64,000 nt of DNA from CAVTQY01 sp963736975 (GCA_963736975.1 CAVTQY010000001.1:3844001-3908000); one strand, 5' to 3'; shown: positions 33,933 through 42,737, numbered from the stretch's first letter. The notes: generated from the letters alone by a model not told the origin. Translations and numbers: made by a program.

Positions 33933-34831
33933 CTGCCCTGGAGGCACGCGGCGAGGAGTTCAGGCAGCGCATCATCGATGCCAAACTCGTTGGCTCCGAA
34001 CCTATCTTCCCGGAAGGCGTGCAGGGCGACCGCGACAAGATGCTTGCCGCCGGGCTGCTGAGCACCGTGTTGGCGCTTTTCGTCAAAACGCCCGGGCTCA
34101 AGCTCGACTTCCTGGGCGCCGACATCGAGGGGATCCCCACGGTCGTTCTCATCGCCGGAACGCTAGCGATCAGCATCTATTTCGGCGCAGCCTTCCTCAT
34201 CCTCTCCCGGCTTGCGGTGGTCGGTTGGCGCGCCAAGCTTTATGCGCGCGTTGGGGCCGTGTCCGACGACGTGGAAGCGCTGATGAAGGAGGCCGCTGAC
34301 CTGGAGATGGAGATGTACCAGCTCGCCTCCTTGGCCTACACCCCCGACGAACTGAAGCGCGCCATCACCGACGCAAAGAACGAAACCAGGCAGAGCAGGC
34401 GAACGAACTGGCTGCAGGCCATGCAGACCGAGGAAATAAAGAACCAACTGGCGCGGCAAGAACGGCGGCCCTTTGCGGAGCCGGCCGAAGAGCCCCCACC
34501 GCCCACGCTTAACGAGGTCCAGGCTCTTACGCTTCTTAAAGAGCTCGAAACCTATGCAGAGCGTCTCCAGGGATGGATGCGAGGGATCGCCGAGGAAAAT
34601 CTCGGCACGATCGGTCTCGGCCGTTCGCAAATGATTTTGTTACGCTATGCCCCCATACTATGCGCCGCCATCTTTTTCGCGCTGACCGTCTGGGGCGTCA
34701 CCCGCCATCTCGATCGCTTCTCGGACCTTCTGTTCTGGCAACAGCACGCAGCGCATGACGGGGTGGAACAGGTTCTGGGTTTCGTGATTTTGCCAACCGC
34801 GCCAACGCCTGGGGCATCGCGCGTCGATTGA
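33878..34831 (+). CDS. Membrane protein with internal coiled-coil region
   Basis: 317 residues from the ATG at 33878. A helical N-terminus (FHRYFAQIEGRKAALEARGE) precedes two close transmembrane spans (MLAAGLLSTVLALFVKT; GIPTVVLIAGTLAISIYFGA). A long charged cytoplasmic helical region follows (residues 130-235). A third span (RYAPILCAAIFFALTVWGV) lies near residue 265, with a short tail after it. No known family. It belongs to the left arm of the second element, right after the micro-gene chain, and may form a complex with those proteins. Confidence 0.6.
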   Translation: MSDTDEFHRYFAQIEGRKAALEARGEEFRQRIIDAKLVGSEPIFPEGVQGDRDKMLAAGLLSTVLALFVKTPGLKLDFLGADIEGIPTVVLIAGTLAISIYFGAAFLILSRLAVVGWRAKLYARVGAVSDDVEALMKEAADLEMEMYQLASLAYTPDELKRAITDAKNETRQSRRTNWLQAMQTEEIKNQLARQERRPFAEPAEEPPPPTLNEVQALTLLKELETYAERLQGWMRGIAEENLGTIGLGRSQMILLRYAPILCAAIFFALTVWGVTRHLDRFSDLLFWQQHAAHDGVEQVLGFVILPTAPTPGASRVD

Positions 34832-35420
34832 ACAGCAGCCAGCCAGCAACTCCCCACACAGCCCGGCAGCCCCGCCCGGATCCCGGGCCGCCTCGTTCAG
34901 CAGCCGCTCGAAATCGCGGAAATGCCCCGGGACGTTTTTGCATAGTGCCCGCGCAACGATCCCGCCGAATCAGAGAAAACGCCGAACCAGAGAAAACTGT
35001 GCGCAGCTCGCCGGAAAAGTGACGGCCGGGAGTGTCCTCCCGGCCCCATTTCTACCATCAAGGCAGAGCCATGCTGAACACGGCTCTGCTAGCCCCAGAG
35101 CGCCTGAAGGGCGAGCCGGCCGGCTGTCCCCAAGACGGGCCGGCTCGTTCCTCAGCCACCAAAATGTGGGGCGCCGTCCGGGAGATGACCAGCCGCACGG
35201 CGGCGCAATGATCCCGGCAAGTCAAAACCGCGCCCACTAGGCCCGCGGCGCAGCCGCCATGACTGGCGGCGGGCAAGTCGAGACTGCCCGTTGCGGCCAG
35301 GGGCAACGCCGGGAGTGCGCGGTGAAACTCGGGCTGACCTATGAGCCGCACCGGGCACGATTCGCTTTGACAATGGCTTTGCAGCGTGGCTCAATGGGGG
35401 TCGTCTCGGAAGGGAACTGA
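34832..35420. other. Gene-poor stretch with hairpins
   Basis: 590 bp without a supported gene. It contains the hairpin 35024-35045 and a second perfect-looking stem GAGCCGGCC...GGGCCGGCTC at about 35111-35145. Both could terminate transcription from the left arm. Confidence 0.45.
35024..35045 (+). terminator. Hairpin GGCCGGGA/TCCCGGCC
   Basis: 8-bp perfect stem with loop GTGTCC, followed by CCATTTCT. Likely terminator downstream of the membrane-protein genes. Confidence 0.55.
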
Positions 35421-35615
35421 ATGACTTCGCCAAAGCCACTGCGGCGGCGTGCATTTGCTCGTTCTCTGACCGCCCTGCTTGTGGTGCTTGCGCTTACCCA
35501 GCCCGCGGTCGCACGCGACTGCCGCTTCAGCCACGGCTACTACCGCTCCACGGACGGTTCGCAAGTTCATGGGCCAACCTGCCAGGAGGACCCGGCCTAC
35601 GGGCGCATCGCCTGA
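35421..35615 (+). CDS. Small secreted protein (DUF3761-like)
   Basis: 64 residues. Signal peptide with basic start and hydrophobic core (MTSPKPLRRRAFARSLTALL, VVLALTQPAVA) followed by a mature part DCRFSHGYYRSTDGSQVHGP and TCQEDP with two Cys. The HGYYR..DGS.VH pattern resembles short exported proteins found in phages and islands. It converges with the gene on the other strand ending at 35616. Confidence 0.55.
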   Translation: MTSPKPLRRRAFARSLTALLVVLALTQPAVARDCRFSHGYYRSTDGSQVHGPTCQEDPAYGRIA

Positions 35616-36005
35616 TCAGTGGGGATGCGCTCGCACAAACGCCACTCCTGCATCCTCGATTTCTTCGAGAGGGTGTGCCCGACAGTAATTGTCGATCCAG
35701 GCCCAAACACCCTGGGCATCCGTTCCCTTCAATGGGTCGAAACCGTTGCCTGCGAAGCCAACCCCCGACAAGAAGCCTAAAATCCATTCCTCAACGCTGA
35801 ATGCCGTCGCTTCGCTCCGTCGTGCAGTCCAACTGCCACAGGAGATCCCTCCCTGGCCTATCATCGTGTATTCGGCCTCGACCGAGCCTGAAACCAGGAT
35901 GAGTGCGAGAACTATCCATGACGGGCGAGAGTTAATCCCATAAATATATCGTATCGGAGCTGCCCCGCCGGCGACAAGCGGTACGTCCCCTCCTCGGTGC
36001 TCCAT
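35616..36005 (-). CDS. Exported Rap1a-like small protein
   Basis: Clear coding in the C-terminal 105 residues: an export segment (SWIVLALILVSGSVEAEY), then ISCGSWTARRSEATAFSVEE, WILGFLSGVGFAG and GVWAWIDNYCRAHPLEEIED. This matches a widespread periplasmic family with two conserved Cys, comparable to Rap1a-type immunity proteins. The start is uncertain: ATG 36005 is in frame but far from the export segment, and a non-ATG start near 35940 is possible. Confidence 0.55.
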   Translation of the reverse strand: MEHRGGDVPLVAGGAAPIRYIYGINSRPSWIVLALILVSGSVEAEYTMIGQGGISCGSWTARRSEATAFSVEEWILGFLSGVGFAGNGFDPLKGTDAQGVWAWIDNYCRAHPLEEIEDAGVAFVRAHPH

Positions 36006-36091
36006 TAGAGGCGTAGAGCGCATTCCGAGTCGCTGCGACTCGCGGAAATCTGCTGTTCTCGCGCTGTTCATGGTGCGTACGATCACAGCCG

Positions 36092-36454
36092 ATGCTGGAT
36101 GGATCCCGCCTCGATGCCGTGCTGGCGCAGCTCGATCCGGCCGATGCCGAGCTGCTGGAACGGCACCTGCGCCAGGCGAGTGCCAACGCGATCCGCCGCG
36201 CACGCCGCGACATGGCGATCCGGGCGGCGGCACAGAGCTACGCGGAGCAGTCGCCGACCAGACGGGCATTGAGCCTCGAGCGGGATCTGCGCCGCTATAC
36301 CGCGAGCGGCTGGAGGCGTGATCGGGACCACGGGCCGCCGGCCCAGCCACATGCCCGGCGCCTGTATGCGATCTTGCTGAACAACGGCGGGTGCCCGCTG
36401 CACTGGCGCCGGCTCCACGACATAGCAGAAAACAGCCCACGTTCTTGCAATTGA
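36092..36454 (+). CDS. Hypothetical protein of the second element
   Basis: 120 residues, Arg/Ala-rich and helical (LDAVLAQLDPADAELLERHL, RRALSLERDLRRYTASGWRR) with a C-terminal LYAILLNNGGCPLHWRRLHD motif. The start at 36092 (MLDGSRLDAV) is the first ATG. It opens a rightward series leading to the prohead protease. No family recognised. Confidence 0.5.
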   Translation: MLDGSRLDAVLAQLDPADAELLERHLRQASANAIRRARRDMAIRAAAQSYAEQSPTRRALSLERDLRRYTASGWRRDRDHGPPAQPHARRLYAILLNNGGCPLHWRRLHDIAENSPRSCN

Positions 36455-36473
36455 TCCGGCCTACACCGGCCTA

Positions 36474-36743
36474 ATGAGCGATCGCGTGCAGGTTCTCCGT
36501 TTCCGCGTTTCAGTGCCGCCCTATCGGCAAGGCGAGCAGGCCGGTTTCGATCCCGCCGTCGCCCGTGAATATCTGCGCCGTGGTCTGGCAGACCTGGTTC
36601 GCGAAGGTCCGCGCGTTGATCCCGGCGTGCGCGAACACGACGCCCGCCATCGCGCCGATCAGCTTCGGTTGCTGACCGCCTCGGTTGACGCCGAGGCCGA
36701 ATACTTTCGCGCGCATGCCGAGCGCGGTCAGGCGGAGACCTGA
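36474..36743 (+). CDS. Hypothetical phage-type protein
   Basis: 89 residues. The segment LRFRVSVPPYRQGEQAGFDP, AVAREYLRRGLADLV repeats, in divergent form, the C-terminal motif of the next gene (RFTKHCGIFQTGDVAGFEPD ... YVAAGLAERA). That motif (a strand, G-D/E-x-A-G-F-x-P, then a helix ending in GLA) is seen in small phage proteins encoded near structural genes. The stop overlaps the next start by 1 nt. Confidence 0.5.
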   Translation: MSDRVQVLRFRVSVPPYRQGEQAGFDPAVAREYLRRGLADLVREGPRVDPGVREHDARHRADQLRLLTASVDAEAEYFRAHAERGQAET

Positions 36744-37429
36744 TGGCCCGGCTTCCCGTCCTCGACAGGCTGCTCGGGCTCGCCCGGCGCAATGGCGAGC
36801 TGCAGCAGACCGAACCGGCGAGCGAAAGCGATTTCCTGGCCGCAGCGCTGGCCGAGCTCGCCGGCGAGCGCGCCGCCGCCGAGAGCGCCGTCACGGCCGC
36901 CGCTGAGGAGCGCGAAAAGCTCCTCCTCGAACCCGGCAGCGATCCGCGGATCGATGAGCTGGACCGCGAGATCGAGCGCGCGCAGCGGAAGATCGAGCGG
37001 TGCGACCGCATCGAACCGCTGTTGCTCGCCCAGCTCCGCAACCGACGCGATACCCTGCGGCAACAGCATTTCACCCTCCTCGCGGAGACCTACAAGGCCG
37101 CCGTGGCGCGATACTGCGCCACCTTGCGCGACCTCTTGGCGATCAAGCGGGAGATCGTTTCCCTGCGTACCGCGGGCGAGCAGCATGGCTTCACCGAAGC
37201 ACGGATCTGCTTCGAGCTCCCCTACATCCAATGCTCCGATCCCGACCGCTTCGAGTTCGGGACCAGCCAGAACCTCGCTTCCATGCGGGCGCCGTCGCTA
37301 CAGCGCGAGTTGATTTCCGTCCGCTTCACCAAACACTGCGGCATCTTCCAGACCGGCGATGTCGCCGGCTTCGAACCTGACGAGGCGGACCAATACGTCG
37401 CCGCGGGCCTGGCGGAGCGCGCGGCATGA
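36743..37429 (+). CDS. Coiled-coil protein with phage-type C-terminal motif
   Basis: 228 residues. Residues 25-110 form a long coiled coil (SDFLAAALAELAGERAAAES, IDELDREIERAQRKIERCDR). The C-terminus (ISVRFTKHCGIFQTGDVAGF, EPDEADQYVAAGLAERAA) repeats the motif of the preceding gene. ATGA overlap links it to the prohead protease, so it may act in capsid assembly (scaffold-like) or be an accessory to it; that is inference from position and coiled coil only. Confidence 0.55.
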   Translation: MARLPVLDRLLGLARRNGELQQTEPASESDFLAAALAELAGERAAAESAVTAAAEEREKLLLEPGSDPRIDELDREIERAQRKIERCDRIEPLLLAQLRNRRDTLRQQHFTLLAETYKAAVARYCATLRDLLAIKREIVSLRTAGEQHGFTEARICFELPYIQCSDPDRFEFGTSQNLASMRAPSLQRELISVRFTKHCGIFQTGDVAGFEPDEADQYVAAGLAERAA

Positions 37430-38112
37430 TCCGGCGGCATGTGATGTTGGCGCGGATGAGCCCGTTCGCCGAGCGCCGCCAGGTGCGGGTCACCGTCAGC
37501 ACCGAAACACTCGGCCGCGACAACCTGATCGTGGTGACCGCCGGCATCAGCCTCGGAGCCTTCCGGAGCAACCCGGTCGTTCTGTATCAGCACAACGCGG
37601 ATTGGCCGATCGCGCGGGCCGCCGATATCGGGGCGAGAGGCGACGACCTGGTTTCCCTGGTGCAGTTCCCGACGCAGGGGATCTCGCCGCGCGCCGACGA
37701 AGTGTATGGCCTCGTGGCGGAGGGCGTGATCTCCGCAGTCAGCATGGGCTTCGAACGGGCGAAAGGCGAGCCGATCGACCCCGCCAACCCGCGAAACGGC
37801 ACCCGCATCACCTCCTGCGAGCTGGCGGAATTTTCCTTTGTATCAATTCCGGCGCTGAAGGATGCGCTGGTTCTCGAGCGCGCCGGTCACAGGGATCCCA
37901 CGATGCAGCATTCGATACAGTTTTACCGCCGCAAGGCGGTGCTCTACGCGCGTGAGCTGACCGCACAGTCGCCGAGCAGGCGGGCGAACCCGCCCAGCAT
38001 CGGCCCGGTGATCCCGCGCCAGCGCACCGCGCCGAAGGCGGTTCCGATGTGGCTGCACCGGGAAATGGCCCGTCGCTACCTAAGCGAGCTGCTCGTGCGA
38101 TATTTCAAATAG
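37426..38112 (+). CDS. HK97-family prohead protease (peptidase U35/S78)
   Basis: 228 residues. SNPVVLYQHNADWPIARAAD (candidate catalytic His56), ISPRADEVYGLVAEGVISAV, SMGFE (candidate Ser106) and CELAEFSFVSIPALKDAL (candidate Glu132/135) follow the pattern of caudoviral prohead maturation proteases. Length is normal. Such genes usually lie between portal and major capsid genes; here neither neighbour exists, and the basic C-terminal tail (RRANPPSIGPVIPRQRTAPK) may be a delta-domain remnant. In this element it could act on a helper phage capsid. Confidence 0.82.
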   Translation: MIRRHVMLARMSPFAERRQVRVTVSTETLGRDNLIVVTAGISLGAFRSNPVVLYQHNADWPIARAADIGARGDDLVSLVQFPTQGISPRADEVYGLVAEGVISAVSMGFERAKGEPIDPANPRNGTRITSCELAEFSFVSIPALKDALVLERAGHRDPTMQHSIQFYRRKAVLYARELTAQSPSRRANPPSIGPVIPRQRTAPKAVPMWLHREMARRYLSELLVRYFK

Positions 38113-38278
38113 TTGCGGCTGTGACCGCACGACGTCGCGGCGCCTGCTGGTTGTGCGTGGGTTATTGGCCTCCCCGGCGGGCCCAGCCGGCAGCGCACGT
38201 CGGCACTTAGCGTGGACAGCAGCATGTCGGCACCAGAAGCGGTTACAGCGTCGCTGTCCGAGCCGTGGCCTCTCTGAG

Positions 38279-38542
38279 ATGATCGGCATCGTCGCCGCAG
38301 CTGCCCGCCTCGATGAGCTGACCGGGGCGGCGGTGGCCAGCACACAGCGGGCAGCCTTCCATTGGTCAGCTATGATGCGGGGGATCGCAACTGGCACCCC
38401 GCCTTCGCCCGAATCGCGCATCGAGGTCGCCACGACTGCGATGGCGGCGGCCAACGACCTGCACAAGTTGGCCGATGCCATCGCCGAAAGCGCGCTGACA
38501 GTCGATCGGATTTGCACCGCCCTCGGACCACCGCCGCAGTAA
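38279..38542 (+). CDS. Hypothetical helical protein
   Basis: 87 residues from the ATG at 38279 (MIGIVAAAARLDELTGAAVA). Amphipathic helices (TTAMAAANDLHKLADAIAES, ALTVDRI) and no membrane segment. In-frame codons upstream to 38153 lack a ribosome site and are Arg/Cys-rich, so the shorter form is preferred. No family recognised. Confidence 0.4.
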   Translation: MIGIVAAAARLDELTGAAVASTQRAAFHWSAMMRGIATGTPPSPESRIEVATTAMAAANDLHKLADAIAESALTVDRICTALGPPPQ

Positions 38543-38645
38543 TAGCAGCCGAACTCGTCCTATGAACCGCTTGGGGTGGGAAGCGGTCTTTCCGGTTTCG
38601 GGCCGTCGATTGGAATGGCGGTCATAGTTGGATAGGCTCTGGTCC

Positions 38646-39533
38646 ATGAATGACCCGGAGCAGGCACAGGAGGAGCGACGGCACGAGTTAGAGGCAGGCA
38701 TGTTCGCCTCGGCTGTTCGGGCGCTTGCCGCCTACGGATATGCGGACATTCGATACGACGTTGGAGGTAAGAAATCGCGACGTCGATATGTTGTCACCAA
38801 ATCTCCGGACGGAGAACACTGTTCTATTTGGGTGAAAAGCGCGACGCGATGGCACGGATTGGCTGAAGCTGTTGGCTTTCCGTGGAGAAAGTTAGGACCG
38901 TCTGCGACGGGCGCCGAGGCCGTAATGAAGGCTTGCCGCGCAGCAACAGAAAAGGGGGCTTCACATCTCCTCGCGATTTCTGGCGATTGGCAGGATGGCA
39001 AGCTGTCGGTGGCGCTGCTGTTTCCGTTGGAAATCGTCCCTTCACTGGTTGCAGACCAATATGCCTTAACTCAGCACTCATTCTATCGCACCCATAGCGC
39101 AGCCCTGGTCATCCAATCCAGTTCTCCAGAGTTTTTGGACGCAGCTGCAGTGGCTGTTACCGCCGGAGAAAACATTCTCCAGCCACCTGACCGCGTTAAG
39201 CCCAGTAGTCTTCTGAGACCAAACGCTCAAAGACCAGGGAGTGCGGGATATCTTCGGGACGCAAGAGTTCGTGCGAAAGTGATACAGATGGCCGAAGGTC
39301 GTTGTGAATGCTGCGGCGAGCTGGGCTTTGTCACTGAGAATGGTGAACGGTATCTTGAATCGCACCACGTGGTTGAAGTCTCACAACGGGGCCCTGACTC
39401 CCCGACGAACGTTGTCGCCGTCTGCCCCTCGTGTCACCGGAAAGCACATTATGCGGCAGACCGCTCCCAGATCGAGCGGCGGATGCTGGAGGCCATTCGG
39501 CGACGTGGCAAACGCGTGGACAGTGCTTTATAA
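38646..39533 (+). CDS. HNH endonuclease-domain protein (McrA-like C-terminus)
   Basis: 295 residues from the ATG at 38646. The C-terminal HNH domain has zinc ligands C220, C223, C260 and C263 (EGRCECCGELGFV; VCPSCHR), the His pair in YLESHHVVE, Asn255 and His268. The N-terminal 200 residues (YADIRYDVGGKKSRRRYVVT, SIWVKSATRWHGLAEAVGFP) are unlike known sensor domains but contain a beta-rich part. The position between the phage-type genes and a recombinase fits a cargo nuclease, possibly a modification-dependent or antiphage restriction enzyme. Slightly lower GC suggests separate origin. Confidence 0.75.
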   Translation: MNDPEQAQEERRHELEAGMFASAVRALAAYGYADIRYDVGGKKSRRRYVVTKSPDGEHCSIWVKSATRWHGLAEAVGFPWRKLGPSATGAEAVMKACRAATEKGASHLLAISGDWQDGKLSVALLFPLEIVPSLVADQYALTQHSFYRTHSAALVIQSSSPEFLDAAAVAVTAGENILQPPDRVKPSSLLRPNAQRPGSAGYLRDARVRAKVIQMAEGRCECCGELGFVTENGERYLESHHVVEVSQRGPDSPTNVVAVCPSCHRKAHYAADRSQIERRMLEAIRRRGKRVDSAL

Positions 39534-39645
39534 CGCTTCCAGCATTTGCACGCGAGTGACGGTTTCCTAGCACGCCGTTCCATTGCAGAGTGGCGACATA
39601 GGGTCGGGTGCGGCCCACGGGCGACGACCCGCAAACCGCCCGGCT

Positions 39646-40218
39646 TCATACCTCTGTATGCTCGGCGAGAGTGAGCGCATCTTCGACGTCTACCCCGAGG
39701 TAGCGCACTGTGCTCTCGATCTTCGTATGGCCCAGGAGCAACTGCACTGCCCGCAAATTGCCGGTAGCTTTGTAGATGATCGACGCCTTGGTCCGTCGGA
39801 GCGAGTGCCTGCCGTAGTCCTCGCGCCGCAACCCAATTGCCGTCACCCACTCGTCTACCAGCCTTGCATACTGTCGCGTGCCGATATGGCTCGCGTGGTC
39901 GGTTCTGCTCGGGAACGCATAGTCTTCGAGTGTCCCAGCCCGATGCTCCAGCCAAGCCCGAAGGCTGGAGCGAGCTGCTTCGAGCAACTCGAACTGGACC
40001 GGCCGGCCCGTCTTCTGCTGCGTGACCGTGGCCCTCGTTCTCACGCGACCGCCGCTGAAGAGTTCACCGATCCGGATCTTCACGACATTGCAGCCACGCA
40101 GCTTGCTGTCGATCGCAAGGTCGAAAAGCGCGCGGTCGCGGAGACGCCGCTCTCGGTCGAGCCAGAATCGGATGGCCCAAACCTGTTGCGGCTTGAGCGC
40201 ACGCTTCGCGCCGACCAT
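39646..40218 (-). CDS. Compact tyrosine recombinase (catalytic domain only)
   Basis: 190 residues. All catalytic positions are present: Arg in AIDSKLRGCNVVKIR, Lys in TVTQQKTGRPVQF, HxxR in YGRHSLRRTKAS, His in LLLGHTKIES and Tyr in TVRYLGVDVED. The usual N-terminal arm- and core-binding domains are missing, as in short recombinases of the Fim/invertase kind. ATG 40218 has no good ribosome site; a strong site (GGAGGAGG) 55 bp upstream serves a different frame, so the true N-terminus may be frameshifted. Its role may be resolution or inversion inside the element. Confidence 0.75.
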   Translation of the reverse strand: MVGAKRALKPQQVWAIRFWLDRERRLRDRALFDLAIDSKLRGCNVVKIRIGELFSGGRVRTRATVTQQKTGRPVQFELLEAARSSLRAWLEHRAGTLEDYAFPSRTDHASHIGTRQYARLVDEWVTAIGLRREDYGRHSLRRTKASIIYKATGNLRAVQLLLGHTKIESTVRYLGVDVEDALTLAEHTEV

Positions 40219-40522
40219 GCGTCCGGCGTTCCACGGTCGCCTTTCCCGACTTGCAGGATCGATTCCGAATGTCGCATCTCATCCTCCTCCTGGCCGGATT
40301 GGCCGTGGAGAGGGTCCGCTTTTCGCCTCCTGGAAGGGGCCACCATACGCGGCTCGCCACGGGGCGGGGTGCCGCTCTTCCGCTGGGGTGGCCGACGGCG
40401 ATAAGCCGACATGATTGAATTTAGGGCGCACGAGCGAACCGGTATCGACAAGCAAGCTTGAGTGCAGGGCGAATACGTACGCGAAATTCAGAGGCTGGGT
40501 CATCAAAACCCATGAGGAACGA
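40219..40522. other. Spacer between recombinase and DUF3644 genes
   Basis: 304 bp. A strong Shine-Dalgarno with ATG lies on the minus strand near 40274, but it opens a frame unlike any protein. Nothing else seen. Confidence 0.3.
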
Positions 40523-41836
40523 TCAGCTCGATGCGGCCTGAGGCGGTGGCGGTTCGGCCGCCGGAGCATGGGGCGGGTTAACGCGCTTCCCATAATGCTC
40601 GGCATACTCCGCACAGTGCTCGCGCACATGCGCGACCCATTTCTCGTTCCAGCCCCAGCCTTCGTTGCCATACAAGGGCGAGCCGTATCCGAGCTTAGGG
40701 TCTTTGGCGTTCTCGGTCTTCCATAGATCCGTATGGCTCTGCATGGTGAAGCGCCTGTAACCCTCAGCGTTCATCATTTTCGTGATCTGGCCGGGCCGGT
40801 ATTTCTTGCGGTCGACCTCCTTGATGAACGCGATGGCACCGGCTTCCTGCGGCGTCGACTTAGAGAATTCGATGATCTGGTCGGCGCCGGCGGGACGATT
40901 GGCGAGAACCGGGGTGAAGTTGACCCGAAACGCGAAATGCGGATCCAACTTTTCTTCCGTCGTCATCCGTTCGGAAAAAGCATCCATCATGGTTTCGATG
41001 TTACGCGGCAGATTGGCGGCACGCTTTAGGACAGCACGCTGGTCGGAGCTGAACGTCATGAACTGCAGCGCGATCGGCAGCCGCCGTTCCAGGCCGTATT
41101 GTGGGCCGAACTGCGCCTTGATAACCCCGTTGAAATTGATGCAGCAGGCCTGCAGCTGCGTGCTGACCGCGTCATCGATGCGGCTGGTCGACCGGTGTTC
41201 GATTTCGTGCCGCAGCTGAAGCAGGAATTCGAGGTTTGCGATCATGCCTTTCGTCAACGGGCACTTCGCGTGCTTCAAGCAGTTACCGAGCTCCCAATAC
41301 CGCTCCGCGCCGCTTTCAAGCGTCGAGATCTGTTTCACGCCGTCGACGTTCTTGTAATAGCGATAGTCAATGCCGAGCCGCCGGAAATGGGCGTGGTGCA
41401 GGTAGGTCCAGGCAATGATGGCCGTGACGATGAAAAGCTCGGCGCGGAAATAGAGGCCCGCGCCGTTGAACGTGTGGACGGCGGCGATCATCGCTTCCCG
41501 GGCTTTGATCAGCAGCTCGTCGCCCCGGAGGCTCAGGCCCGTCTGCGGATCAATCTCCGGCCAGGTGGCCAGAAACTCAGCCAAATCTTCTTCCGAAGCC
41601 GGCGTGACAGCCTTGTGGACGGTGCCTTTGCGAATCTGCCCGATCAGGCGGTGATTGATCGAGCGCGTCGGACGGGTGAAATAGGCGAGGATATCCTGAT
41701 CGGTCCGGTCATGCTTCGCCAGCATCGCCTTGACGATCGATACCTCCCATCGCTCGAGGGTGTTGCCACGCTGGCGCTTTGTCCGGTCTACGGCACCGTC
41801 GATAACTTCGCCTTGCACGAGCCTCGCTCCGCTCAC
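40523..41836 (-). CDS. DUF3644-domain protein
   Basis: 437 residues. An N-terminal HTH-like portion (RWEVSIVKAMLAKHDRTDQD, ILAYFTRPTRSINHRLIGQI) precedes the DUF3644 core (LLIKAREAMIAAVHTFNGAG, LYFRAELFIVTAIIAWTYLH, YWELGNCLKHAKCPL, NLEFLLQLRHEIEHR). The C-terminal 80 residues are proline-rich. DUF3644 proteins are helical HEPN-like suspects often found in defence islands; the R-H-E-I-E-H-R stretch is reminiscent of an HEPN R-x4-6-H motif, which is my inference. It stands alone with no obvious antitoxin. Confidence 0.75.
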   Translation of the reverse strand: MSGARLVQGEVIDGAVDRTKRQRGNTLERWEVSIVKAMLAKHDRTDQDILAYFTRPTRSINHRLIGQIRKGTVHKAVTPASEEDLAEFLATWPEIDPQTGLSLRGDELLIKAREAMIAAVHTFNGAGLYFRAELFIVTAIIAWTYLHHAHFRRLGIDYRYYKNVDGVKQISTLESGAERYWELGNCLKHAKCPLTKGMIANLEFLLQLRHEIEHRSTSRIDDAVSTQLQACCINFNGVIKAQFGPQYGLERRLPIALQFMTFSSDQRAVLKRAANLPRNIETMMDAFSERMTTEEKLDPHFAFRVNFTPVLANRPAGADQIIEFSKSTPQEAGAIAFIKEVDRKKYRPGQITKMMNAEGYRRFTMQSHTDLWKTENAKDPKLGYGSPLYGNEGWGWNEKWVAHVREHCAEYAEHYGKRVNPPHAPAAEPPPPQAASS

Positions 41837-41863
41837 TCCTGGCCGGTGATTTAAGGCGCATCA

Positions 41864-42202
41864 TTACAGCCTCAGATATGCCCGGAGCAATCGAGAAGCG
41901 GCTAGCAGCGAGACGGCCGACGCTGAGGCCGGCGCGTCGGCGAGCGCCTCATGACCGTATCCCGAATCTCGGAGTGACCGCTTTCGGAAGCCGATACGCG
42001 GGCGCCCAAAGACTGGCTTGGGTCGAAAGTGGTCATTGGGTGGACCGGTCTGGGAGCAGCAGGCAAGTGGGCGCGCCCGCCCTGCGGGGATATGGGTCCG
42101 CAAACGGATCGGAGGGCCCTTGCCACCGGGCGCGGCCTGTTTTTGCGCGCGCGGGAAATTACGTCGGGGGGTGGTCCGGATTTCCGGCCAGGGCGGCGTC
42201 AC
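41864..42202 (-). CDS. Doubtful small protein coupled to the HTH gene
   Basis: 112 codons beginning at an ATG that overlaps the HTH-gene stop (ATGA). The sequence is Pro/Arg-rich (MTPPWPEIRTTPRRNFPRAQ) without domain features. The coupling is the only argument for it; otherwise this 360-bp stretch has no gene. Confidence 0.2.
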   Translation of the reverse strand: MTPPWPEIRTTPRRNFPRAQKQAAPGGKGPPIRLRTHIPAGRARPLACCSQTGPPNDHFRPKPVFGRPRIGFRKRSLRDSGYGHEALADAPASASAVSLLAASRLLRAYLRL

Positions 42203-42501
42203 CAGAACGGGCCATAGTGGCAGGCGGGCGGCTCGATTCGCACTGAGTGGCGCTCGCTGCGAGCCGGTCCCGGTGGCTCAGCCAAGCTGGCCACGGCACT
42301 TCCCAGCCGGGTCGCTCCAGCTTTGCCAACGACAGTCACCAGGCCGGCTGCGGTGAGCTTGTTCAGGGCGCGCAAGACCCGCTCACGGGCACGCGGCATT
42401 CCGAGTGGCGCGAGATCACGAACCAGCACCTCGACGCACTGCGCGCCGCCGCACTCGGCCAAGCGGCCCATGATCTGCTGTTGGCGGTGCCCGAGTGGCA
42501 T
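42199..42501 (-). CDS. Winged-helix-like small DNA-binding protein
   Basis: 100 residues from the ATG at 42501, which has GAGGAGG 7 nt upstream. MPLGHRQQQIMGRLAECGGA, RARERVLRALNKLTAAGLVT and VVGKAGATRLGSA resemble a winged helix with a beta hairpin. A likely regulator within the second element. Longer in-frame starts (to 42597) lack a ribosome site. Confidence 0.5.
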   Translation of the reverse strand: MPLGHRQQQIMGRLAECGGAQCVEVLVRDLAPLGMPRARERVLRALNKLTAAGLVTVVGKAGATRLGSAVASLAEPPGPARSERHSVRIEPPACHYGPFW

Positions 42502-42737
42502 GCCGTCCTCCTCTTCTCGGTGGTGGTGCTGTACGGGTAACGCCACGTTACAGCCTACACCAGCAACAGGGGGCGTTATGAATTGGCCCTGCCCCATTGA
42601 AAGCCTGGAACTGTGCCGCTACGTAATCACCCGCTCCATGGAGGGAGCGGTTGGTGCTGACCGGTCTTCATCCTCTTCGTCGGGGCAGCGCGTATTCGAA
42701 CCCGGTTCCGCGGAACCATCCGCAAGAGGAGCGATAG

